Of a stretch of DNA of 64,000 nucleotides, positions 1 through 7,226 are shown piece by piece (the first letter of the stretch is position 1; every line of letters starts with the position of its first letter). The stretch is taken from NCBI RefSeq assembly GCF_003970925.1, contig NZ_RWJF01000001.1, positions 2,784,501 to 2,848,500 of the forward strand, read 5' to 3'. The notes under the pieces were generated by a model. That model saw only the letters and a list, made by a program, of their open reading frames with translations, was not told the DNA's origin and made no database searches. The translations under genes and the position numbers were made by a program. This stretch comes from Sphingomonas ginkgonis. Lineage in GTDB: Bacteria > Pseudomonadota > Alphaproteobacteria > Sphingomonadales > Sphingomonadaceae.

Positions 1-155
1 AGCGCCCGGAGTACGGTTGGTTAACATTCTAGGAATTGCGCCACTCGAGGCAAGCACCCAGCGACGGGATGTGCCATGCCGGACCAGCGACAGTCGCGAG
101 GGCCGGATCGAGAGCCGCGCTCGCCCCCGCCGCCGACCCGGGCTAGGACCGGCGA
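1..155. other. left-edge leader, no gene seen
   Basis: These 155 bases precede the first gene. Open frames crossing them have skewed Arg/Pro-rich translations typical of wrong frames in G+C-rich DNA. An AT-richer patch near 18-36 could belong to a promoter for the gene at 156, but no convincing -35/-10 pair is visible. Confidence 0.4.
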
Positions 156-1043
156 ATGGGCTGGCGAAAGGACATCTGGCGCTGCGCGATCGTCGACCGG
201 CCACTGCAAGCCGTGGTCCGCCAGGGACTGGCGGGCGCGTCGGTCCACTGGCTCGGCGAGGAGCCGCCCCTCACCTTCCTGGCCGACCCGTTCGGCGTGT
301 CGCTGCGCACGGGAGGGACTGCCCTCTTCGCCGAACGCTTCGACTATCGCGACCGCCACGGCTGGATCGAGCGGCTGGACCTGGCCGCCGACGGAAGGCT
401 GCTGGAGCGACGGCTTGCGCTGCGCGAGCCGTGGCACCTGTCCTACCCGGTTCCCCTCGAGGCGGAGGGTGCGCAGTGGCTCCTGCCCGAAGCGCATCGC
501 TCGGGCGCGCTGACGCTGTACCGTGCGCATCAGGACTGGGACGAGTGGCAGCCCGAGTGCCGCATCATGCTGGATGCGGTTCCTGTCGACGCCAGCCCGG
601 TCTGGCACGAGGGGCGCTGGTGGCTCTTCTACGCGCCGGCCGGAAGCAAGGCCGAGAAGATCGGCCGGCTGCATATCGCCCATGCGGAGCGGCTGACGGG
701 TCCATGGACCGCGCACCCGGGCAACCCGGTCCGCCGCGGTGCCGACGGTTCTCGCCCGGGCGGCCTGCCGCAGCGGATCGACGGCCGGCTGCTGCTTCCG
801 GTGCAGGATTGCCGCCGCACCTACGGAGCGGCGATCCGGCCGCTGTGGATCGATCGCCTCGATCCGCGGGAGTTCGCGGCGACCCTCGGCGAGCCGATCG
901 GTTCGCCAGCCGGCGCCGGGGCGTACCGGAACGGACTGCACACGCTCAACCCGCTCGGCGAGCGGACGCTGATCGACTGCAAGCGGATCGACCAGTCGCT
1001 GGCGGGACTGGCGATCGAGCTCAGGCGCCGGCTCGGCCGCTGA
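156..1043 (+). CDS. GINT1-like five-bladed beta-propeller protein (glucosamine inositolphosphorylceramide transferase N-terminal-like)
   Basis: A 295-residue soluble protein without signal peptide. It begins MGWRKDIWRCAIVD and shows the repeated aromatic/acidic blade signatures of this GH43-like propeller family: FLADPFG near residue 45, FAERFDY near 60, and VWHEGRWWLFYAP near 150. This domain forms the N-terminal part of plant GINT1, which glycosylates inositolphosphorylceramide. In bacteria it is found beside glycosyltransferases or formyltransferases. Here the C-terminal transferase half is absent. An AGGA lies 7 bases before the ATG. The 3' end overlaps the convergent GT4 gene by 23 bases. 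Family assignment is fairly firm; whether it is catalytic or a glycan-binding accessory is unknown. Confidence 0.7.
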   Translation: MGWRKDIWRCAIVDRPLQAVVRQGLAGASVHWLGEEPPLTFLADPFGVSLRTGGTALFAERFDYRDRHGWIERLDLAADGRLLERRLALREPWHLSYPVPLEAEGAQWLLPEAHRSGALTLYRAHQDWDEWQPECRIMLDAVPVDASPVWHEGRWWLFYAPAGSKAEKIGRLHIAHAERLTGPWTAHPGNPVRRGADGSRPGGLPQRIDGRLLLPVQDCRRTYGAAIRPLWIDRLDPREFAATLGEPIGSPAGAGAYRNGLHTLNPLGERTLIDCKRIDQSLAGLAIELRRRLGR

Positions 1044-2142
1044 TCCGGCCGACCACCGCCTCTCCGGCGCGGCGGAAGGCGGCGGCGGAGTAGAGCGAAC
1101 GCACCCGCTCGCGCGCCGCGGCGCCTAGCGGTGCGAGGCTGGCGGGGTCGTCGAGCAGGTGCCGGAGTGCAGCGGCGAGCGCGATCGGATCGCCCGGCGG
1201 GACGAGCAGACCCGAACGGCCATCCTCGATCGTCGCGGCGATCTCGCCGACCGCCGATCCGACCACCGGCAGGCCGGCGTTCATGGCCTCGTGGGCGGCG
1301 ATGCAGAAGCCCTCGGAGCGGGACGGCTGCAGGTAGAGATGAAGGCCGGCCAGGAAGCCGGGCGCATCGGTCACGAAACCCGGCAGCCCCACCCCGGTCA
1401 GCCCGGCAGCTGCGAGCTGCGCTTCGAGCCGGGAGCGCTCGCCGCCATCGCCGGCGATCGTCAGCGCCATCGGCGCGGGGGGCACGAACCCGCCGCGGGC
1501 TAGGTTCGCGAGCGCCTCGATCAGCACGTCATAGCCTTTGACCGGGTGGAGGCGTCCGAGGCTGCCGAGGCGGAGCGGTTCACCGGCTTGCCAGGGCGTC
1601 GCCGGCGGCGCGGACTCGTCGACCGCGACGATCGGCCAGCACGCCAGCCGTGCCGGCTCCACCCCCAGCCGCCGCGCAGTCAGCGCGGTGATCGCGGGCG
1701 AATCCCCGATCCACAGCTCGGCGCGGCGCTGAAGCCAGCGGAGCAGCCGCTCGTTCCACGGCTTGAGGAAGGCGGCGTGCTGCCAGCAGACGACCGGCAC
1801 GCCGAGCCTCGGCCCGACGAGCAGGCCGAGGATGGTGGCATGGGACAGCGAGGTCCACAGCCGCGTCGGTCGCCACTCGCGAAGGGCGCGGGACAACCAG
1901 CGCAGCGCCCCGAGGCGATCGTGCTCGGGCTCGTCGCGGACCAGCGGATCGAGCCCAGCGGCGATCATCGCCGGCAGGCCCAGACCGTCGCGCCGCGCCA
2001 GCGCGAACACCCGCACGGTGGCGCCCTGGTCCATCAGCAGGCGGGCGATCCCCGGCACCGGCGCCGCCGCCCCGCCGCCCTCGACCGAGTTGATCACATA
2101 GGCGATCCGCTCGCCGGCTAGAGGCGGCTGCTGGTCCGCCAT
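1021..2142 (-). CDS. GT4-family glycosyltransferase
   Basis: A 373-residue retaining GT-B glycosyltransferase. The N-terminal Rossmann half opens with IAYVINSVEGGGAA, and the C-terminal nucleotide-sugar half carries LGSLGRLHPVKGYDVL and the E-x7-E motif SEGFCIAAHEAM near residues 275-286. It probably adds a sugar to a lipid-linked glycan on the cytoplasmic face. The donor and acceptor cannot be read from sequence. It overlaps the end of the upstream flippase gene by 25 bases, so the two are co-transcribed and probably translationally coupled. It converges on the GINT1-like gene. Confidence 0.88.
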   Translation of the reverse strand: MADQQPPLAGERIAYVINSVEGGGAAAPVPGIARLLMDQGATVRVFALARRDGLGLPAMIAAGLDPLVRDEPEHDRLGALRWLSRALREWRPTRLWTSLSHATILGLLVGPRLGVPVVCWQHAAFLKPWNERLLRWLQRRAELWIGDSPAITALTARRLGVEPARLACWPIVAVDESAPPATPWQAGEPLRLGSLGRLHPVKGYDVLIEALANLARGGFVPPAPMALTIAGDGGERSRLEAQLAAAGLTGVGLPGFVTDAPGFLAGLHLYLQPSRSEGFCIAAHEAMNAGLPVVGSAVGEIAATIEDGRSGLLVPPGDPIALAAALRHLLDDPASLAPLGAAARERVRSLYSAAAFRRAGEAVVGRISGRAGA

Positions 2143-3419
2143 ACCATCACCAGCAGGAGAGAAGTGGCCAGCGCCGACTGGAGCAGCGCCTGCAGGCCCG
2201 CTCCCGCAAACCCGGCGGTGAGCAGGAGGAGCGGCAGGACCGGGAGCATGACGAGGCTAATGAACAGGTTGACGTTCATCGACAGCGCGGGCCGGCCGAG
2301 CGCGTTCAGCGCGGCGCTGCTCGGCGGGCCGGCGACGGCAATCGCCCGGGCCAGCACCAGCAGCACCATGACCTCGCCGGCGGCGAGATAGGCGGGGCCG
2401 GCGATCAGCCGGACGATCGGCGTCGGGAAGGCGGCTACCAGCAGCACGATCGGCAGCACCGCGGCGAGCGCCCAGCCGATCACCCGGGTCAGTGTCCGGC
2501 GCAGCGGCGCGCCGCCGCCGCCCGCCGCGACCAGGCGCGCCAGCTCCGAATAGGCAGTGTTGCCGAGGATCTGGGTCGGCTGCGCCAGGATCACCGTCCC
2601 GCGCTGGGCGACCGAGAAGAGTCCGGCGGCGGCCGGGCCGAGGATCCATCCGACCATTAGCGGCGCAGCACGTGGGCCCAGCTCGCTCAGCGTCACGTCG
2701 ATGTTGCTGGCGGTGAGGAAGCGCCACAGCCCGGGGTTCTCGGCGCCGGCCGGGATCGGCCCCGCCAGCCGCAGCAGGGGACCGAGGTGCGCGCGGGCGA
2801 CCCACAGGCCCATGCCCCAGAGCACCAGGAACTCGGCGACCCCCGCCGCCAGCCACACGAGCAGGAAGGCGCGCAGCCCGCCGCCAGCGGCGATGACCAG
2901 AAGCACGCCGGCAAGGCGGATCAGCGGCTGCACGAGATTGTGCCAGCCGAGCAGGTCGAAGCGCTGGCGGAGCTGGAGATAGCCGGCCGGGGTCGAGCGG
3001 ATCGACCCCAGCATGGCGAGGCTGTTGAGCTGGGCGTAGCCGACGACCGCCGAGGTCCAGCCGAGGTGCGGTCCCACCAGCGGCGCCAGCAGGACGGCGG
3101 TCAGCAACGCCGCGACCCCGCCCCCCAGCTCCAGCCGAGCCCCGAAGCGCAGCAATCGCGCCAGCCGCTCGCCCTGCCCGCCCTCCTGCGCCTCGGCCCC
3201 GTAGCGGACGATCGCCTGCCAAGAGGGAAATTCGACGATCCCGCAGACGGTGGTGACATAGGTGTGGACGAGGATCAGGACGCCATAGTCGCGCGGACCC
3301 AGGAACCGGGTGCAGAGGAACAGGTAGACGAGGCTGATCACCCCGGCCCCGGCCTTGCCGCCGAGCACCTGCGTCAGACCCGCGAAGATGCGGGCGACGG
3401 GCGCATGCTGATCCTTCAC
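2118..3419 (-). CDS. lipopolysaccharide/polysaccharide flippase (Wzx/MATE-like, MOP superfamily)
   Basis: A 433-residue integral membrane protein with about 12 hydrophobic segments. The early motif FLGPRDYGVLILVHTYV is typical of polysaccharide exporters. It would flip a lipid-linked oligosaccharide to the periplasmic face. The start is a GTG at 3419. The next gene on the left begins inside its last codons and a GT2 gene ends 10 bases upstream, so it sits in the middle of a leftward glycan operon. The substrate is unknown. A teichoic-acid-like polyol chain or a sphingolipid-linked glycan are both possible from the neighbours. Confidence 0.85.
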   Translation of the reverse strand: MKDQHAPVARIFAGLTQVLGGKAGAGVISLVYLFLCTRFLGPRDYGVLILVHTYVTTVCGIVEFPSWQAIVRYGAEAQEGGQGERLARLLRFGARLELGGGVAALLTAVLLAPLVGPHLGWTSAVVGYAQLNSLAMLGSIRSTPAGYLQLRQRFDLLGWHNLVQPLIRLAGVLLVIAAGGGLRAFLLVWLAAGVAEFLVLWGMGLWVARAHLGPLLRLAGPIPAGAENPGLWRFLTASNIDVTLSELGPRAAPLMVGWILGPAAAGLFSVAQRGTVILAQPTQILGNTAYSELARLVAAGGGGAPLRRTLTRVIGWALAAVLPIVLLVAAFPTPIVRLIAGPAYLAAGEVMVLLVLARAIAVAGPPSSAALNALGRPALSMNVNLFISLVMLPVLPLLLLTAGFAGAGLQALLQSALATSLLLVMVWRTSSRL

Positions 3420-3429
3420 TCGGTGTTGC

Positions 3430-4203
3430 CTACCAGCTCTTCTCGCGGAGTGCTGTAGCGATTGCCCGCCGGCGCGCCAGCCGGGGACCGAGGAAGCGGT
3501 GGAAGAACCAGCGGCTCGCCCCGGCCGGAACGAAGCGGTAGGCGAGCCGCTCGAGCGGGGTCCAGTTGACCGATCGGCGGTCGTGGCGGCGCGCCGACGG
3601 GAAGCAGACGTGACCGGGCGGGTAGAGCAGCCGGCCGTGGTCGATCAGCCGGGCGACCACCTCATGGTCTTCCAGCACATAGGGCCAGCGTTCACGGCAG
3701 AAGCCGCCCGCGGCGAGCAGCGCCGAGCGACGGAACGCCTGCGCATAGCCGCCGGCGTGGCACTTGCGGGGATGGCGGCGCCCCTTGGCGATGATCCGCC
3801 GCTCGCGCCGCCGGGAACGCGGATGGGTCACGGGCGCATAGAGATCCACCGCCATGACGGCGACCCCGTCGGGGTGGCGCTCGAACGTTTCGATCACGCG
3901 CGCGACATAGTCCGGCGGATAGAGGGTGTCGGCGTCGCAGGTCGCCACGTAGGATGAGGCCGCGTGCGCGAGACCGAAGGCAAGCGCGGCCGTCTTGCCC
4001 GGCTCGGTGCAGACGAGATGATGGACGCGCTCGCCCAGCGGGGCGGCGTAGTCGAACGCTTCGCGCGCGCTGTCGTCCGTCGAACCATTGTCGACCAGCA
4101 GCAGTTCGAAGCGCTCGTCGCCTTGCGCGACGAGGCTGTCGATGGTCGGTCCGATCCAGCCCTGCTCGTTGAAATAGGGCAGGATGATAGTGAGTGTCGT
4201 CAA
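3430..4203 (-). CDS. GT2-family glycosyltransferase
   Basis: A 257-residue GT-A enzyme. It shows the N-terminal nucleotide-binding LPYFNEQGWIGPTIDSL, VDNGSTDD near residue 38, and a DAD (DxD) metal/donor motif near residues 87-90. HAGGYAQAFRRSALLAAGGF and LEDHEVVARL follow as the acceptor-side and catalytic-base segments. It lacks membrane helices and is probably cytoplasmic. The only reasonable start is a TTG at 4203, preceded by a weak ACGGA, so expression may be modest. It lies between the flippase and the CDP-glycerol-transferase-like gene in the leftward operon. Confidence 0.88.
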   Translation of the reverse strand: MTTLTIILPYFNEQGWIGPTIDSLVAQGDERFELLLVDNGSTDDSAREAFDYAAPLGERVHHLVCTEPGKTAALAFGLAHAASSYVATCDADTLYPPDYVARVIETFERHPDGVAVMAVDLYAPVTHPRSRRRERRIIAKGRRHPRKCHAGGYAQAFRRSALLAAGGFCRERWPYVLEDHEVVARLIDHGRLLYPPGHVCFPSARRHDRRSVNWTPLERLAYRFVPAGASRWFFHRFLGPRLARRRAIATALREKSW

Positions 4204-4215
4204 ATCGCGGTTCCG

Positions 4216-5412
4216 TCAGGCGGCTTGGAGCAGCTTCCGCTCGCCGGCCAGTTCCATCACCGCCGCGGCGGCACGAACCGACGAGGGGCGGCCGTTCAAG
4301 TCGAAGCGGTCGGCGAACAGGGCTTCCTGCACGGCGCGGTAATGCTGCGAGTGGAGCCGCTGCGAGCGTTCCAGCGCCGCCGGCAGGTCGGCTGGGTCGT
4401 TGATCACCTGCCCCGCCGTCCAGTGCGCGAAATTGGGGTTGTCGCGCCAGCGCTGGCGATGGCTGTCGAGGAAGATGCAGGGACGCGGACGAAGCAGGAA
4501 CTCGTACACCTGGCTGCTCGCGTCGCCGAGATAGACATCAGCGCCGAGCGTGTAGCTCATGTCGGTCGAGGCGGTGCTGCCAAGATCGATCTTGAGATGG
4601 TCGGAGCGGAGATAGTCGGTGGCGATCCGCCCCGGGCGTTTGAGCGACAGCCGGTCGATGGTGACCACGACCCGCCGCTGGAACAGCATGACGTGCGGCG
4701 CGAACACGAGATTGTCGCACCCGCCGCCGACGAACTGGTCGAGAACCGCGCGGCCGTCGCGAAACCAGGACGAGAGATGCGGCGAAGGGTGCGGATTGTA
4801 GAGGGTGGTCGTTCCGCTCCCGGAGAACAGCGGCGAGCGCGGGCGAGCCGGCTCGACCAGGTCGAACTTCGGATAGCCGACGATCCGGATGCGCGCGGCA
4901 TCGACGCCCGCGTCGGCGATAAGGCGGCGCCGGATCAGCGGTCCCGAACAGAGCACCAGGTCGAACCCCCGGCTGGCGGGATCGAAGCCGATCGCTCGGT
5001 CGCCGGCGCCGTGCCGGGTATGGACGATCTTGAGGTTGTCGAGGCGATAGCGCTTCTTCAGCAGCAGCGAGGTCTTCTCCGACACGACGAGCAGGTCGAG
5101 GCTGCGGAAGAAGTCGAGATTGTCGCGGTAGAGGAGGATCTTGCCGGCCGGCACCAGCTCGCCAAGCGCATGGTCGAGCCGCCGGGCCCCCGCGCCGAGT
5201 CCGAGCCGGACCAGCTGTACCTGCCGCCCGAGGCGATCGCCGGCGACGCGGCGGACCTCGCGTTCCAGATGGTCGTTCGACACGGCGAGCAGGATCTCGC
5301 CGTCGAACCCGCCGTCGATCAGCGCGAACGCGATCGGCAGGCTGTGGGCAATCTGATGCGCCTGGTCGTGGTTGAACAAGAACCCGATGCGCCGCTTCGT
5401 CGGACCCGGCAT
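4216..5412 (-). CDS. CDP-glycerol glycerophosphotransferase-like protein
   Basis: A 398-residue GT-B-like protein. Near residues 293-306 it carries LGDASSQVYEFLLRPRPC, the signature of the CDP-glycerol:poly(glycerophosphate) glycerophosphotransferase superfamily. The N-terminal half contains the hydrophobic IGFLFNHDQAHQIAHSLP and VVSEKTSLLLKKRY. Relatives transfer polyol phosphates or sugars onto polyprenyl-linked glycans. The start has a strong GGAGG 5 bases upstream of ATG 5412, making this the best-translated and first gene of the leftward glycan operon. Only the superfamily is clear; the transferred group is not. Confidence 0.7.
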   Translation of the reverse strand: MPGPTKRRIGFLFNHDQAHQIAHSLPIAFALIDGGFDGEILLAVSNDHLEREVRRVAGDRLGRQVQLVRLGLGAGARRLDHALGELVPAGKILLYRDNLDFFRSLDLLVVSEKTSLLLKKRYRLDNLKIVHTRHGAGDRAIGFDPASRGFDLVLCSGPLIRRRLIADAGVDAARIRIVGYPKFDLVEPARPRSPLFSGSGTTTLYNPHPSPHLSSWFRDGRAVLDQFVGGGCDNLVFAPHVMLFQRRVVVTIDRLSLKRPGRIATDYLRSDHLKIDLGSTASTDMSYTLGADVYLGDASSQVYEFLLRPRPCIFLDSHRQRWRDNPNFAHWTAGQVINDPADLPAALERSQRLHSQHYRAVQEALFADRFDLNGRPSSVRAAAAVMELAGERKLLQAA

Positions 5413-5551
5413 TGTTACCTCCGGGACCGGCTCCTAGCGGCGGGAAATTTCAGCCGAGCCACGCCAAGATTACAACGGCTTCATGGCTGCGGTCAGGTCG
5501 TTCCGGCGCCACGACGAATCGTGCGGAATGACCGGTGCTTAGCGGGAACTT

Positions 5552-5565
5552 GCGGGTCGACCCGC
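5552..5565. promoter_or_regulatory. 14-bp perfect palindrome upstream of paoA
   Basis: GCGGGTCGACCCGC is a perfect palindrome ending 13 bases before the paoA start. Its place between promoter and start suggests an operator for the aldehyde oxidase operon, but no regulator gene is adjacent. Chance occurrence is possible in G+C-rich sequence. Confidence 0.35.
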
Positions 5566-5578
5566 GACTTGAGCGCTC

Positions 5579-6208
5579 ATGGCCAACACCGCCGAGTCCG
5601 GCTGCTCACCTGGCGTCAATCGCCGCGATCTCCTCAAGATGGGTGCCGCCGGGACGACTCTCGCCGCCGCCTCGGCCAGCGCCCAGTCGCCGGCCATGAG
5701 CGTGCCCCCACCCGCCAACCCGCCGACCGAGCCGCAGACGCTTCCGCTGGAACTGACCGTCAACGGGCAGGTGCATCGGGTCTCGCTCGACAGCCGCACC
5801 ACCCTGCTCGACGCGCTGCGCAACAAGCTGTTGCTGACCGGGTCGAAGAAGGGCTGCGACCACGGCCAGTGCGGCGCCTGCACCGTGCTGGTCGGCGGCC
5901 GGCGTACGCTTTCCTGCCTGACCCTGGCCGCGATGGTGCGCGAGCCGGTGATCACCATCGAGGGGCTCGCCGCGCGCGACGGGACGCTGCACCCGATGCA
6001 GCAGGCCTTCATCGACCAGGACGCCTTCCAGTGCGGCTACTGCACGCCGGGGCAGATCATGTCGGCGGTCGCCTGCGTCGAGGAAGGCCATGCGGCCAGT
6101 GCCGACGAGATCCGCGAATATATGAGCGGCAACCTGTGCCGCTGCGCCGCCTATCCCCACATCGTCGCGGCCGTCGAGCAGGGCGCGACCGGCATGAGGA
6201 AGGGCTGA
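5579..6208 (+). CDS. paoA: periplasmic aldehyde oxidase, [2Fe-2S] small subunit (PaoA/YagT type)
   Basis: A 209-residue xanthine-oxidase-family iron-sulfur subunit. The N-terminus contains a twin-arginine export signal (VNRRDLLKMGAAGTTLAAASAS), so the whole heterotrimer is expected in the periplasm. The plant-type cluster motif CDHGQCGACTVLVGG lies near residues 93-107, and the second cluster is CGYCTPGQ near 153 with NLCRCAAYPHI near 182. The product passes electrons from the molybdenum centre towards FAD. The stop is 4 bases before the FAD-subunit gene. Homologues oxidise aromatic aldehydes. No PaoD/XdhC-type maturation gene is present in the window. Confidence 0.93.
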   Translation: MANTAESGCSPGVNRRDLLKMGAAGTTLAAASASAQSPAMSVPPPANPPTEPQTLPLELTVNGQVHRVSLDSRTTLLDALRNKLLLTGSKKGCDHGQCGACTVLVGGRRTLSCLTLAAMVREPVITIEGLAARDGTLHPMQQAFIDQDAFQCGYCTPGQIMSAVACVEEGHAASADEIREYMSGNLCRCAAYPHIVAAVEQGATGMRKG

Positions 6209-6212
6209 GCCG

Positions 6213-7226
6213 ATGCGGCCGTTCCACTACGTCCGCGCCGCCGATGCGCCCGGCGCGGTCCGCCTCGCCGCCGGCCAGCCCGACGGTGCCGCCAACCGCG
6301 CCCCGACCCAGTTCATCGCTGGGGGCACCACCATGCTCGACCTGATGAAGCTGGGCTCGATGCAGCCGAGCGCGCTGGTCGACATCAACCCGCTCGACGC
6401 GCAGCTGGCGCGGATCGAGGCCGGGCCGGACGGCCTCCGGCTCGGCGCGCTGGTCAAGATGAGCCAGGCGGCCGACGACCCGCTGGTCCGCCGCGACTAT
6501 CCGGTGATCGCCGAGAGCCTGATGCTCGCCGCCTCGGCGCAGCTGCGCAACATGGCGAGCCTCGCCGGCAACGTGCTCCAGCGCACCCGCTGCCAGTATT
6601 TCCGCGACCCGAGCTGGAAGGCGTGCAACAAGCGCGACCCGGGCAGCGGCTGTGCGGCGCTCGACGGCGTCAACCGCAAGCATGCGGTGCTCGGGGTCAG
6701 CGGCAAGTGCATCGCCGAATATCCCGGCGACTTCGCACAGGCGCTGGTCGCACTCGATGCCTCGGTCGAACTGCTCGGCCCGGGCGGACAGCGGCGCATT
6801 CCCTTCGCGCAGCTGCATCGCTCGTCCGACACGCCGGAAACCGAGACGGTCCTGGCACCGGGCGAGCTGATCACCGATTTCCTCGTCCCCGCCGGCGCCT
6901 GGACCCGCCGCTCGACCTACCTCAAGGTCCGCGACCGCCAGTCCTACGAATTCGCGGTGGCAAGCGCGGCGGTGGCGCTCGACCTCGACGGTGCGAACGT
7001 CCGCCAGGCGCGCATCGGGCTGGGCGGGGTCGCCTATCGACCTTGGCGGGCCGCCGATGCCGAGCGGCTGCTCGCCGGGCGGCTGCTCGACGAGAACAGC
7101 GCCGCCGAGGCAGCCCGCGCGGCCTTCGCCGGGGCCGCCCCGCGCGAGCACAACCGATACAAGATCGAGCTGGGACAGCGGACGCTCGTCCGCGCCCTGC
7201 TCCAGGCCAGGGACATGAGGATCTGA
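6213..7226 (+). CDS. paoB: periplasmic aldehyde oxidase, FAD subunit with extra iron-sulfur segment (PaoB/YagS type)
   Basis: A 337-residue FAD-binding subunit of the molybdenum hydroxylase. FIAGGGTTMLDLMK near residue 30 is the FAD-phosphate loop. The central segment carries cysteines in RCQYFRDPSWKACNKRDPGSGC and, further on, GKC. In the PaoB branch this region holds an additional [4Fe-4S] cluster that distinguishes it from ordinary xanthine dehydrogenase FAD subunits. There is no signal of its own, so it would be exported with PaoA. Its TGA shares one base with the ATG of the large-subunit gene, indicating coupled translation. Confidence 0.92.
   Translation: MRPFHYVRAADAPGAVRLAAGQPDGAANRAPTQFIAGGTTMLDLMKLGSMQPSALVDINPLDAQLARIEAGPDGLRLGALVKMSQAADDPLVRRDYPVIAESLMLAASAQLRNMASLAGNVLQRTRCQYFRDPSWKACNKRDPGSGCAALDGVNRKHAVLGVSGKCIAEYPGDFAQALVALDASVELLGPGGQRRIPFAQLHRSSDTPETETVLAPGELITDFLVPAGAWTRRSTYLKVRDRQSYEFAVASAAVALDLDGANVRQARIGLGGVAYRPWRAADAERLLAGRLLDENSAAEAARAAFAGAAPREHNRYKIELGQRTLVRALLQARDMRI

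Noticed and set aside
3964..6345. A 793-codon open frame on the plus strand.
   Set aside because: It is antisense to the GT2 and CDP-glycerol-transferase-like genes and crosses paoA in another frame. Its composition is Arg/Ala/Gly-rich without motifs, as expected in G+C-rich shadow frames.
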